Shown here one piece after another: positions 26,941 through 35,999 of a stretch of 64,000 nucleotides of DNA. Below the pieces are notes generated by a model. That model was not told the origin of the DNA. It searched no databases and saw nothing but the letters and a program-made list of their open reading frames with translations. The position numbers and the translations under genes are program-made. Source of the stretch: Clostridia bacterium (GTDB taxonomy: Bacteria > Bacillota > Clostridia > Oscillospirales > Acutalibacteraceae); NCBI GenBank assembly GCA_017399065.1, contig JAFQEL010000042.1:1-64000 (forward strand), read 5' to 3'. The first letter of the stretch is position 1. Every line of letters begins with the position of its first letter.

Positions 26941-27837
26941 ATGAAAAAATTCTCTCCTCTTCTGATAATAACAGCCGCAGCGCTCTGGGGCACGATGGGT
27001 TTATTCACCCGAAAGATGACAGAGCTCGGTTTTTCAACGTTACAGCTCGTTTTTATGCGTGCATCTTTTACAGCAGCCGCCCTGCTGATATATCTGCTTA
27101 TATTTGACAGAAACAAACTGAAAATCAAGCTGAAGCATGTATGGATATTCATTCTTTCGGGACTGATAAGCGTCGTACTGTTTCAGCACTGCTACACAAG
27201 TGCAATAATGGCAGGCTCGATAAGCATCGCCGCAACTCTGCTCTACACCTCACCTATTTTTGTGACGGTAATATCGGCAGTGCTTTTTAAAGAAAAAATC
27301 ACGGTGATAAAAATCATCGCACTTATAACGGCATTTGCAGGCTGTGTGCTCGTATCGGGTATAACGGATTCGGGGGCTTCACTCACAGCCACAGCCCTGT
27401 TTCTCGGAATAGCCTCGGGATTCACATACGGACTTTACAGCATTTTCACCAAGCTGGGATTGCGGCACTATTCTCCGCTGACCTTCACATTTTACACATT
27501 TCTGACAGCAACGGTCGTCCTGACCCCTATTTGCGGTGTCGGTTCAATGATAACGGTAGCCTTATCTTCCGTAAAATCCGCAGTTATGCCCGCAGTATTC
27601 AGCATTGTGACAAGCGTAATACCGTACGTCTGCTTCACCTGCGGACTCAAATACATTGAGGCAGGCAAAGCAAATATCACGGCAACAATCGAGCCTGTGG
27701 TCGCAACGATTATCGGTGTTCTTGTTTTCGAGGAAAAGCTCGGCATATCTGCCGCAGCAGGCATTGCGCTCGTACTTCTGAGTGCGGTTGTACTGAATCT
27801 GCCGCAAAAGAGCACAAACAGCACGTCAAAATATTAA
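26941..27837 (+). CDS. EamA/DMT family transporter (first copy)
   Basis: A 298 aa protein with ten predicted membrane segments in two homologous halves of the EamA type (AALWGTMGLFTRKM; GIASGFTYGLYSIFTKLG). DMT transporters of this kind export amino acids or metabolites. The substrate is not evident. The ATG at 26941 is chosen because CAGGAAG lies just upstream and the earlier in-frame starts would overlap the YbaK gene. It is the last gene of the exoA unit, closed by a 14-bp terminator at 27852. A second, diverged EamA protein is at 49.6 kb. Confidence 0.88.
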   Translation: MKKFSPLLIITAAALWGTMGLFTRKMTELGFSTLQLVFMRASFTAAALLIYLLIFDRNKLKIKLKHVWIFILSGLISVVLFQHCYTSAIMAGSISIAATLLYTSPIFVTVISAVLFKEKITVIKIIALITAFAGCVLVSGITDSGASLTATALFLGIASGFTYGLYSIFTKLGLRHYSPLTFTFYTFLTATVVLTPICGVGSMITVALSSVKSAVMPAVFSIVTSVIPYVCFTCGLKYIEAGKANITATIEPVVATIIGVLVFEEKLGISAAAGIALVLLSAVVLNLPQKSTNSTSKY

Positions 27838-27851
27838 AAATTCGGTATCAA

Positions 27852-27884
27852 AAAAGGACTTTCGGTTTTTCCGAAAGTCCTTTT
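27852..27884. terminator. Bidirectional terminator, EamA / GH89
   Basis: A 14-bp perfect stem, AAAAGGACTTTCGG (27852-27865) with its complement at 27871-27884 and a TTTTT loop. It lies between convergent genes and can serve both. Confidence 0.9.
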
Positions 27885-27913
27885 GCAGTTTTACGGTTAT
27901 TCATCGCAAAATA

Positions 27914-29998
27914 TTAAAAATTTGCCCCGTATTTGCTCACGAGTTCTTTTGCGACATCGACTGTGCTTTCTTTGCCGACAGCATCATTATCGGGTGCATA
28001 CGTTGCAATCCACTCTTTCTCTATTCTTGAAAGAGCACCGCCGAACTCTGAACCGAGATATACGTCGCGGTCAAAGACCTGATGTTTCGTCTTTTCGGGT
28101 ATGCGGCGGAATTTTTTGAACGAAGCCGCAAGCTGTTCGAAAAACGCTCTCCAGCGAAGAGCATAGAAAGACGAAAGCATACCGCCCCACTCTTTCCAGC
28201 AGCAATCGTAAAGCACGTTATCCTTGACGGGACCGAAGATTGTTATCTGTGAAAGCAGATTGATTTCATAGTTCTGCTTTTCATCGTCATCATTGCCGAG
28301 TTCACGTGCAAGCGACAAATGATAGGGCAGAGAAAACTCTTTTTTAGTAAGAAGAAGCCTGTCCAAATCCTCAATTATAGTGAGAAAGAGATTAGTATTC
28401 TTTTCAAACAGCTCAACATCCTTGGTTTTATAGCCGTCCAGTGCTTTTTTACATACGGAATTTGCAAGATCGCTGAGTGCCTGGCGGAGAACATCGCATA
28501 AATCAAGCTCGTACTCGTAGGTTTTACCGTCTGCCTCAAGAAGCTTTTTGGCAGCGGCAAAAACATCGGAAATATTATAGTCTATCTCACTGCCGCTGTC
28601 ACCGATTGACGTATGGCGCAGAAGTGTTGTCGGGCGGGTACAGATTGCACTTGCATGCTCACGCGCAGGCTGACCGCCTTGCCAGCAGCTGTTTTTGAGG
28701 AGCATCATCGCTTCATATGCAGCCTCATTGTCGGTGCTATAGCGGTTTTTAACATACTGTGCAAGCCACTCGTCAATATTACCGTCACCGCTCATTGCAG
28801 CATAAGAATATTGTCTGAAAGCTTCATTGGAAAAAGCACCGTCGGAGAAAGTACCGACACCGCATACAGAAGCATTACCGGAGCTGAATTTATTTGCAGA
28901 TACAGCCGCAATATCACCGTGTATAGCCGTTACGTCGCCGCTGTTGCACTGAGTGCCGACGATAAACGAATAGCCTTCATAGTCGGAATCTTGATAAAGC
29001 TCACCGTTGTCGATTATAAGAATACGCTCCTTGGGCAGGCCGAGCAGAAGTTCAGGCTTGGCACAAGAGGAATGTATGACCCACACACTGTCTTCACCGC
29101 GGGAAGAAATGAGCTTGAATACGGCAGTGCCTACACCTGCAAGGAAAGCAGAGTTACGCTTTGCAGGCGGATGGTTAAGGAATGGATCTGCAAGGTAGAA
29201 ATTGCTTTCGCCGAGCAGAAGCTCCTGATTTTTATAGAAAAGCGAACCGACCTTATGGAACATAGTATCGCGAACTGCAAGCTGATACTGACTCGGGAAA
29301 AGGCACCATTCTTCCGACTTATTCATTCTGGCGCGTATCTTGCCCTGAATGAAGGTACGGAAGATAAAGCCTGTGAAGCCCTGCATAACAGGAGTCATAC
29401 CAAGCTCCTTTTCACGGTCGGTAATCTTTCTGCCGAGTTCAAGTCGATTATCTATGCTCTCCTTCTTTGTCTGGGGTAAATAGCCGTCAAAACAATCGGA
29501 AAGCTGCCAGCTCCAGAAGGAAGGTCCTGAGATACTTGCAAGTGCAAGACCCTCTTTCATACCGAGATCGGTCATTGTTTTCATCCAGACAGCTTCCGTA
29601 CCGACGGTTGCAAGGGGCATATTGATGCCGTTCATTGCCATAAAGTCGATCTCATTTTCCCAACGCTCCCAGCTCCACCAGCAGGCAGAGCAGGAAAAGG
29701 TAGTATACTCAAAGCAGGTGCGATATTTTGCCTTTATTTCGCTCTCTGATTTTTCGGTCGGGAGACTGAATTCACCGTATGCAAGTGAATGATCTGCAGT
29801 GAAATAAGCACCGCAGCAATCACGCATAAAGCGGTAATAAGCCACTGCAAGACAAACAGTATCGGTACCTTTGAGAAGCACCTTACCGTCACAAGGCTCG
29901 TAGCTGAATATATTTCTGCCGTCTTCCTCCTCAAAAGTCTCGAACAAAAAGTTCTCAACAAATTCGGGTGAGCGACGGCTGATAAGTGATTTAATCAT
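27914..29998 (-). CDS. Alpha-N-acetylglucosaminidase, glycoside hydrolase family 89
   Basis: A 694 aa NAGLU-like enzyme that removes terminal alpha-linked GlcNAc, found on heparan sulfate and on gastric mucin. The family core is clear: RTCFEYTTFSCSACWWSWERWENEIDFMAMNGINMPLA, TEAVWMK, GPSFWSWQ, GMTPVMQGFTG and later RTVNYNISDVF-like blocks. There is no signal peptide, so it is probably cytoplasmic, unlike many gut GH89 enzymes that carry binding modules. The ATG at 29998 has GAGG six bases upstream. A TTG at 30004 is less likely. It follows folD within 2 bp and may be coupled to it. Confidence 0.9.
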   Translation of the reverse strand: MIKSLISRRSPEFVENFLFETFEEEDGRNIFSYEPCDGKVLLKGTDTVCLAVAYYRFMRDCCGAYFTADHSLAYGEFSLPTEKSESEIKAKYRTCFEYTTFSCSACWWSWERWENEIDFMAMNGINMPLATVGTEAVWMKTMTDLGMKEGLALASISGPSFWSWQLSDCFDGYLPQTKKESIDNRLELGRKITDREKELGMTPVMQGFTGFIFRTFIQGKIRARMNKSEEWCLFPSQYQLAVRDTMFHKVGSLFYKNQELLLGESNFYLADPFLNHPPAKRNSAFLAGVGTAVFKLISSRGEDSVWVIHSSCAKPELLLGLPKERILIIDNGELYQDSDYEGYSFIVGTQCNSGDVTAIHGDIAAVSANKFSSGNASVCGVGTFSDGAFSNEAFRQYSYAAMSGDGNIDEWLAQYVKNRYSTDNEAAYEAMMLLKNSCWQGGQPAREHASAICTRPTTLLRHTSIGDSGSEIDYNISDVFAAAKKLLEADGKTYEYELDLCDVLRQALSDLANSVCKKALDGYKTKDVELFEKNTNLFLTIIEDLDRLLLTKKEFSLPYHLSLARELGNDDDEKQNYEINLLSQITIFGPVKDNVLYDCCWKEWGGMLSSFYALRWRAFFEQLAASFKKFRRIPEKTKHQVFDRDVYLGSEFGGALSRIEKEWIATYAPDNDAVGKESTVDVAKELVSKYGANF

Positions 29999-30000
29999 AA

Positions 30001-30852
30001 TCAACCTCTGTTGTTCTGAGATTCTGCGGCTGTGACCGTATTCTGCATAAGCATGGCAACAGTCATAAGACCTACACCGCCGGGTACGGGAGTGATATGA
30101 GAAGCCTTATCCTTTACAGCTTCAAAGTCGACATCACCGCAACGCTTGCCGTCTTCATCTCTGTTCATACCCACGTCGATTACGACAGCACCTTCCTTGA
30201 CCATATCGGCTGTGACAAACTTTGCCTTACCGACAGCGGCAACAAGAATATCGGCTGACCTTGTAATTTCAGTGAGATTCTGAGTTCTGGAATGGCAGAC
30301 GGTAACTGTACCGCTTGCAGCAAGAAGAAGCATAGCCATAGGCTTACCTACGATATTGCTTCTGCCGATTACAACGCAGTTTTTGCCGGCAACGTCAATG
30401 CCCTCATATTTAAGCATTTCCATAATACCTGCAGGTGTACAGGGCTTGAGCACACAGTCACCAATCATAATATGACCTGCGTTTACGGGATGAAAAGCGT
30501 CAACATCCTTCTCGGGCTTGATTGCATTGAGAATAACTTTTTCATCAATATGCTTAGGAATGGGAAGCTGACAGAGAATACCGTTTACGTTGTCGTCAGC
30601 ATTCAGCTTCTCAACAAGCTCAAGAAGCTCTTCCTGAGTGGTTTCGGCAGGAAGCGCAAACTCAAGCGATTTGATGCCCACCTCTTCACAGGTACGCTTT
30701 TTGTTGTTGACATAAGTCCTTGAAGCGAAATCATCGCCGACAATTATGACCGCAAGACAAGGCTCTGTACCCTTTGCTTTGAGCTCATCTACCTGAGCTT
30801 TGACCTGCTGCTTGATATGTGCGGAAATAACTTTACCGTCAATAAGTTTCAT
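30001..30852 (-). CDS. folD: Bifunctional methylenetetrahydrofolate dehydrogenase/cyclohydrolase
   Basis: A 283 aa enzyme that oxidises methylene-THF to methenyl-THF with NADP and hydrolyses it to formyl-THF. Motifs are VGDDFASRTYVNNKKRTCEEVG (catalytic Lys and Tyr), GILCQLPIPKHI, KPCTPAGIMEML, VIGRSNIVGKPMAMLL and the terminal ITPVPGGVGLMTVAML. The ATG at 30852 follows GGAGAGG; the TTG at 30867 has no ribosome site. A structured leader lies upstream. It precedes a GH89 gene with almost no gap, an unusual pairing. Confidence 0.96.
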   Translation of the reverse strand: MKLIDGKVISAHIKQQVKAQVDELKAKGTEPCLAVIIVGDDFASRTYVNNKKRTCEEVGIKSLEFALPAETTQEELLELVEKLNADDNVNGILCQLPIPKHIDEKVILNAIKPEKDVDAFHPVNAGHIMIGDCVLKPCTPAGIMEMLKYEGIDVAGKNCVVIGRSNIVGKPMAMLLLAASGTVTVCHSRTQNLTEITRSADILVAAVGKAKFVTADMVKEGAVVIDVGMNRDEDGKRCGDVDFEAVKDKASHITPVPGGVGLMTVAMLMQNTVTAAESQNNRG

Positions 30853-30869
30853 ACTTAACCTCTCCAATA

Positions 30870-30972
30870 ACCGCTGAGTAAATCGTGTTGCGATTATCAG
30901 CGTAATAGTTTCACAAATAAGAAAAGCGGTGCAATAACAAGGAAAAATTCTCTCGCATTACACCGCTGAGTA
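30870..30972 (-). promoter_or_regulatory. Structured region between ftsZ and folD: terminator plus leader hairpin
   Basis: On the minus strand AGCGGTG (30961-30967) pairs with CACCGCT (30925-30931) and TTTTCTTATTT follows, a probable ftsZ terminator. Closer to folD, a 12-bp stem with a bulge pairs 30872-30885 with 30891-30902. The 11-mer ACCGCTGAGTA (plus strand) occurs twice, at 30870-30880 and 30962-30972. The second copy could therefore compete with the first for the terminator's 3' arm, a possible switch. Confidence 0.45.
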
Positions 30973-31026
30973 TTCTTAAAAAATCATGTAAAGAGAATAT
31001 CGTGATATATCTCTGTTAAAGCTTTA

Positions 31027-32193
31027 TCAGTTGTTACCGAAAAGATTTTCGATAAAGTCATAGTAGTTGCTGTTGCCTGTTGCAGGATCGCCTGCAGGCT
31101 CAACGGTAGGAGCTGTTACAGGAGCAGTTGCGGCAGCTGCCTCGGGAGCAGCAGGAGCTGTTACAGGAGCAGCGGGAGCAGCTACGCTTGCTGCGCCGAA
31201 GATATCGTCAACCTTCGGAGGCTCCTCAATGCTGTTGCCGAAGCCGAAGCCTGTAGCAACAACTGTAATATAAAGCTCGTCGTTGAGAGAATCGTCGAAG
31301 GAGAGACCCCAGATGATATTTGCATCGGGATGTGCTGCATCCTTGATCTTCTCGCTGGCAATTTCGATATCCTCAAGACCGATATCGGGTGAAGAAGTAA
31401 CGCTGATGATAACACCCTTTGCACCCTTGATTGATGTCTCAAGAAGCGGGCTGGAGATAGCTGCTTCTGCTGCAACCTCGGGCTTGTCCTTGCCTTTTGC
31501 ATAACCGATACCCATATGAGCGTGGCCTGCATCCTTCATGACAGAGAGAACGTCTGCGAAGTCGAGGTTGATGACACCGGGGATCTTGATGAGCTCGGAA
31601 ATATTTTTAACGCCCTGAAGAAGAACGTCGTCTGCCTTTGCGAAAGCGTTAGCCATTGTAATCTTTGTTTCACTTGCAAAACGAAGGCGCTCGTTGGGGA
31701 TGATAACAAGGCTGTCTACGTGCTCTGTGAGCATATCGATACCGTTTTCAGCCTGAGTCATTCTGCGTCTGCCTTCGAAATTGAAGGGCTTTGTGACAAC
31801 GCCGACTGTAAGTATACCCATATCCTTAGCGATCTGGGCAATAACGGGAGCAGCACCTGTGCCTGTACCGCCGCCCATACCTGCGGTGATAAAGACCATG
31901 TCTGTGCCCTTGAGTGTGTCGGAGATTACGTCACGGCTCTCTTCTGCAGCCTTCTGGCCAACCTCAGGCTTACCGCCTGCACCCATACCGCGTGTAACCT
32001 TCTCGCCGATCTGAATCTTATGTGTTGCCTGAGATGTAAGAAGAGCCTGCTTATCGGAGTTGACAGCAATAAACTCAACACCTCTGATACCTGAAGCTAT
32101 CATACGGTTAACAGCGTTACCGCCGCCACCGCCAACACCTATTACTTTAATTTGTACCACGTTTTCAACTTCGTTATCGATTTCGAAACCCAT
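31027..32193 (-). CDS. ftsZ: Cell division protein FtsZ
   Basis: A 388 aa tubulin-like GTPase that forms the division ring. GTP-binding blocks [16 protein letters not shown] and the tubulin signature [15 protein letters not shown] are intact, with the T7 loop NLDFADV. After about residue 320 comes an Ala/Pro/Thr-rich linker, then a short end [14 protein letters not shown]. The common C-terminal peptide (DIPxFLR-like) that binds FtsA or SepF is not recognisable. ATG at 32193 has GGGAGG 9 bases upstream. It is the last gene of the dcw cluster, with its own promoter in the 115-bp gap after ftsQ. Confidence 0.97.
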   Translation of the reverse strand: MGFEIDNEVENVVQIKVIGVGGGGGNAVNRMIASGIRGVEFIAVNSDKQALLTSQATHKIQIGEKVTRGMGAGGKPEVGQKAAEESRDVISDTLKGTDMVFITAGMGGGTGTGAAPVIAQIAKDMGILTVGVVTKPFNFEGRRRMTQAENGIDMLTEHVDSLVIIPNERLRFASETKITMANAFAKADDVLLQGVKNISELIKIPGVINLDFADVLSVMKDAGHAHMGIGYAKGKDKPEVAAEAAISSPLLETSIKGAKGVIISVTSSPDIGLEDIEIASEKIKDAAHPDANIIWGLSFDDSLNDELYITVVATGFGFGNSIEEPPKVDDIFGAASVAAPAAPVTAPAAPEAAAATAPVTAPTVEPAGDPATGNSNYYDFIENLFGNN

Positions 32194-32260
32194 ATCCTGA
32201 TACCTCCCAAAAATCAATATTTATAAACAAGTAAACCATTAGACATAAACAGTTATTGTA

Positions 32261-32289
32261 AGTGTATCACAGTTTTTCTGAAAAAACAA
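32261..32289 (-). promoter_or_regulatory. Probable ftsZ promoter
   Basis: Minus strand TTGTTT (32284-32289), a 17-base spacer and TACACT (32261-32266) in the ftsQ-ftsZ gap, allowing ftsZ expression apart from the long dcw transcript. Confidence 0.5.
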
Positions 32290-32308
32290 TAGTATTTTCC
32301 AAAAAAAA

Positions 32309-33547
32309 TTATTCTGCCGTTTCCGTAGTTCCCTCTTCAGACGGATTATCCTGCTGCGAGGTCTCCTCCTCCGGTAAAGAAGCCTCTTCGGAAGTCTCCT
32401 CTTCAACAGGCTCTTCAAGAGGCTTGAAGAAAGCTTTACCTTCAACAGAACCAAGATCAATCCTTCCGTACTGCGTAGGATCAATCTCATTTTCACGCTC
32501 AATAACCTTTGCAGCAAGAGCAAGCTTACGCTCTATTGAACCGGTACTGCCGATAACCAGAGTGAGTCTGCCGTCATAAACGGCACTGATATCGTAAACG
32601 TTTGTTATATCCACACTTGTGATTTTATCGATACCTGCTCCTTCAAGCTGAGCTCCGACTGAATTGAGCAGCTCGTATGCTCCACTGTCGCTGACCTCTA
32701 CCTTTTCACCCGGCACTGCATTGACAACGCCGAGGCCCTGAACAACGGTATATTTTATCGCTTCGGCCGCAGGTACCTGACCGAGTACTTTACCCTCGGC
32801 ATTTATAACAACGGCTGTATCACCGTTGATGAAGGAATATTTACCGGGTGTAACCTTTACGGTAATCGTGACTTTACCGCTGAGCGAGCGTTTTACTTCG
32901 GCACTGCCTATATACGGCAAGGCTTTTGCAAGCTTACCGCTGACACCTTTTGCATCGCACACGATTATATTTTCATCGAGGTTTATACCGCTTGAAGCAA
33001 TGATCTGCTCATCCGTATAAGGTGACTCACCCACGATCTGTATTTCATCTATCTTGAAGAAAACGGTGAGTGACAGCGCAACCATTACGGCAACAACGAC
33101 AACGCCTATTGCAATATACTGCAGAATGGTTTTACGGCGACGTTCGGCACGGCGTTTCTCCGCGTGAAGTCTGCGACGCTCGTTAGCCGAAAGGTTTCTG
33201 CCCTCCTGCGGCGGTGCAGGCCGCTTTACAGGCTGATTTCTTCTGTTTATATTCTGATTCTGAGGTGCCGGCGGCTTTCCGTGCCTTTTTACGGTCGGCC
33301 CGTTTTTCTCCGGCACAGGCTGAGAAGGCTTACGCTTAAAGAAGTTCGGTGCTTTGGCACCGCTTTTTCCGTTCACGGGCGGAGCCTTCTTCTGACCTCT
33401 TGAAGGTCTTGCCTGAGGTTCTTGCTTCACCTCGTCTGCAGGCTTTTTACGCTCTGCAAACAGATCAAGGTCGTAATCGGACGTACTGCGCCGGTAGCCT
33501 TCCGTATTATCGCCGATTATAAACTTATCGTTATTTTCATCCATCAT
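32309..33547 (-). CDS. ftsQ: Cell division protein FtsQ/DivIB with long tails
   Basis: A 412 aa bitopic divisome protein. The cytoplasmic N-terminus, about 145 residues, is basic and Pro-rich and carries YDLDLFA at 25-31. One membrane helix (YIAIGVVVVAVMVALSLTVFF) follows, then a POTRA domain beginning IDEIQIVGESPYTDEQII and the FtsQ beta domain. A Glu/Ser/Thr-rich tail of about 40 residues ends the protein. It links FtsL/FtsB with septal synthesis. Both tails are longer than in most FtsQ proteins. Two adjacent Met codons at 33544/33547 could start it, and it overlaps the murA stop. Confidence 0.88.
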   Translation of the reverse strand: MMDENNDKFIIGDNTEGYRRSTSDYDLDLFAERKKPADEVKQEPQARPSRGQKKAPPVNGKSGAKAPNFFKRKPSQPVPEKNGPTVKRHGKPPAPQNQNINRRNQPVKRPAPPQEGRNLSANERRRLHAEKRRAERRRKTILQYIAIGVVVVAVMVALSLTVFFKIDEIQIVGESPYTDEQIIASSGINLDENIIVCDAKGVSGKLAKALPYIGSAEVKRSLSGKVTITVKVTPGKYSFINGDTAVVINAEGKVLGQVPAAEAIKYTVVQGLGVVNAVPGEKVEVSDSGAYELLNSVGAQLEGAGIDKITSVDITNVYDISAVYDGRLTLVIGSTGSIERKLALAAKVIERENEIDPTQYGRIDLGSVEGKAFFKPLEEPVEEETSEEASLPEEETSQQDNPSEEGTTETAE

Positions 33548-34805
33548 ACTGCTCCTTCCTGTATATTTCCGCTCCCAATTCCGTAAGCTGTTTCTCTATT
33601 TTTTCATAACCCCTGTCAATATGGTGAATACCGTCTGCAACGGTAGTGCCTTCTGAACAAAGTGCCGCAACCACAAGTGCACTGCCGCCCCTCAGGTCGT
33701 GAGAGACAACCCTTGCACCGCTTAGTCTGCCGACACCCTCTATTACGGCGACACGGTTTTCGGTGCGTATCTGTGCACCCATTTTTCTAAGCTCGCCGAC
33801 ATATTTGAATCTGTTTTCGAATATATTTTCAACAACAGTGCTCGTACCCTGTGCGACGCTCGCCATAACAGCGAGGTCTGCCTGCGAATCCGTAGGAAAG
33901 CCCGGATACGGCATTGTTCTTATCATTCCGAATTTTTTAAGTCTTTCAGGTGCTTTAAGGCATATACCTTTTTCATCCGGAGTGATTTGACAGCCCGTTT
34001 TTTCAAACGGTTCAATTACGGGCATAAGCAGCTCCGTATCGGAAAAGTTCAGTCTTAACTTTCCGCCCGTCACTGCGGCAGCCGCCATATAAGTTACAGC
34101 AGCAATTCTGTCCTGTCTTATACGGTGCTCGCAAGCAGTAAGCTTTTTCACGCCGTTGATGCGTATCACACTCTCGCCTGCCCCTCTGATATCGGCACCG
34201 CATCGGTTGAGAAAACAGGCAAGCTCCGCTATCTCAGGCTCTCTTGCCGCATTTACAACAAGCGTTTCGCCTTTTGCCGTACAAGCCGCAAGCAGTATAT
34301 TCTCGGTAGCACCGACGCTGGGAAAAGACAGAGAGATACGTGTACCCTTGAGTCCGCCCGGACACGAGCACACAAGCCGTCCGCCCTTTTCATCAATAAC
34401 GGCACCCAGAGAACGCATAGCTTCAAGGTGAAGGTCAATAGGTCTGAGCCCTATTTCACAACCGCCCGGTGCAGTAAGCTCTGCTTTGCCGAATCTGCCG
34501 AGAAGTGCACCGAGGAAAACTATTGACGAGCGCATTTCGTGCATAAGCGAATCAGACACAGCAAAACCCGCGGCAGAGTCTGAATCCACACACATCACAT
34601 CGCCGTCGGTAATAACCTTACAGCCGAGATATGTAAGAATATTTGCCGCCGCAGTGATATCCGTAAGCTGCGGACAGCCGCTGAGCACGGTTTTACCGCG
34701 GACAAGCACGGATGCCGCAAGAAGCGGCAGAGCACCGTTTTTGGCACCCTGTACCGTCATTTCGCCCTCAATTTTACGCTGACCGTTTATAACAAAGCAA
34801 GCCAT
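33537..34805 (-). CDS. murA: UDP-N-acetylglucosamine 1-carboxyvinyltransferase
   Basis: A 422 aa enzyme adding enolpyruvate to UDP-GlcNAc, the first committed step of peptidoglycan synthesis. The N-terminal GAKNGALPLLAAS block and the active-site Cys (C116 in PGGCEIGLRP) are present, so it should be fosfomycin-sensitive in principle. LRGGSALVVAAL lies near the end. ATG at 34805 has only a weak GGGGTG upstream. Its 3' end overlaps ftsQ by 11 bases. Clostridia often have two MurA paralogues; this is the dcw-linked one. Confidence 0.96.
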   Translation of the reverse strand: MACFVINGQRKIEGEMTVQGAKNGALPLLAASVLVRGKTVLSGCPQLTDITAAANILTYLGCKVITDGDVMCVDSDSAAGFAVSDSLMHEMRSSIVFLGALLGRFGKAELTAPGGCEIGLRPIDLHLEAMRSLGAVIDEKGGRLVCSCPGGLKGTRISLSFPSVGATENILLAACTAKGETLVVNAAREPEIAELACFLNRCGADIRGAGESVIRINGVKKLTACEHRIRQDRIAAVTYMAAAAVTGGKLRLNFSDTELLMPVIEPFEKTGCQITPDEKGICLKAPERLKKFGMIRTMPYPGFPTDSQADLAVMASVAQGTSTVVENIFENRFKYVGELRKMGAQIRTENRVAVIEGVGRLSGARVVSHDLRGGSALVVAALCSEGTTVADGIHHIDRGYEKIEKQLTELGAEIYRKEQYDG

Positions 34806-34865
34806 TTCAACACCCCGCTAAAGCATAATGACATAAGCCATATTATGCTCAAGAGGTGTACGGAG

Positions 34866-35999
34866 TTACTTAATTATACCTTCGATTACCTTTACTATTC
34901 GCTCCGTTGCATCGGTAACAGCCATTTTCTTTGCGGCAACACCCATCTGAGTGAGTTTACCGGGGCTTTCGAGCAAGGTATCAATATGCTGCATAAGTAC
35001 AGCAGGTGTGAGGTCTTTTTCTTCAATAAGTATAGCCGCGCCGTTATCTGCAAGTGCCTTTGCGTTGTGATACTGGTGGTTTTCGGTTGCAAAGGGATAG
35101 GGAATGAGAATTGACGGTTTGCCCATAACCTGAAACTCACAAAGTGAGCTTGCACCTGCACGGCAGATCACAAGGTCTGCGGCGGCAAGGCAGCGGTGCA
35201 TATCGTCAATATAATCTCTGATAATAATATGTTTATTACTGAGGTCTGCGCCCTTTGCGGCAAGTCTGTCAGGAAAATCCTTACAGTCCTTACCCGTAGC
35301 GTGCATAAACCAGCAATCGTTTTTCTGAGTACGGTTTGCTATTACCTCGAGCATCGAATCGTTGATAGCCTTTGCACCGAGGCTTCCGCCCATAGAAAGA
35401 ATAAGCGGTTTATCGTCAAGGCCAAGCTCTGCCCTCGCTATATCTCTGTCCGTCTCAAGAAGCTCGCCTCTTACGGGAAGGCCTGTGACAACGGGAGGAT
35501 TTTTAGGCTGCATATACTGAGCAACGCTCTCCTGAGTGAGCATAACCGCATCGACCATTTTTGCAAGAGTTTTGTTTGTAACACCGGGAAAGGCATTCTG
35601 CTCGTGAATAGCGGTAGGAATACCGAGCTTTGCCGCCGCACGCACGACGGGGCCGCTTACGTAACCGCCGAAGCCGATAACCGCATCGGCATTGAACTCT
35701 TTGATAATCTTCTTAGCCTGAGAAGAGGATTTGAGAAGATAGCTGAGAGTTTTTATATTCTGCTTTATACCGTTGAGATTGAGCACACGGTTAAAGCCGC
35801 TTATCTGAATCGTTTTGAAAGCAAAGCCTGCGGCAGGCACAAGACGTGCCTCCATTTTTTCGGCTGTGCCTATAAAAAGGATATTTGCCTGCGGATACTG
35901 CCTGCGGATTTCACCTGCAACCGCAAGTGCAGGATTGATATGACCGCCCGTACCGCCTGCGGCAAAGATAATATTTTTTCCGTTTAGCATAGCTCTCAC
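34866..35999 (-). CDS. murG: UDP-GlcNAc:lipid I transferase
   Basis: A 377 aa GT28 glycosyltransferase that makes lipid II from lipid I on the inner face of the membrane. The first G loop is AAGGTGGHINPALA. GFGGYVSGP, HEQNAFPGVTNK, the GGSLGAKAIN loop and ICRAGASSLCE are all present. The GTG at 35999 abuts the ftsW stop and has AAGGA before it. The ATG at 35990 (giving MLNGKN) is also possible. Confidence 0.96.
   Translation of the reverse strand: MRAMLNGKNIIFAAGGTGGHINPALAVAGEIRRQYPQANILFIGTAEKMEARLVPAAGFAFKTIQISGFNRVLNLNGIKQNIKTLSYLLKSSSQAKKIIKEFNADAVIGFGGYVSGPVVRAAAKLGIPTAIHEQNAFPGVTNKTLAKMVDAVMLTQESVAQYMQPKNPPVVTGLPVRGELLETDRDIARAELGLDDKPLILSMGGSLGAKAINDSMLEVIANRTQKNDCWFMHATGKDCKDFPDRLAAKGADLSNKHIIIRDYIDDMHRCLAAADLVICRAGASSLCEFQVMGKPSILIPYPFATENHQYHNAKALADNGAAILIEEKDLTPAVLMQHIDTLLESPGKLTQMGVAAKKMAVTDATERIVKVIEGIIK

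Noticed and set aside
28613-29479. Plus-strand 288 aa reading frame inside the GH89 gene
   Set aside because: It is an antisense shadow of a clear GH89 coding sequence and has no recognisable domain.
35196-35987. Plus-strand 263 aa reading frame across murG
   Set aside because: Antisense shadow of murG, which has all family motifs.
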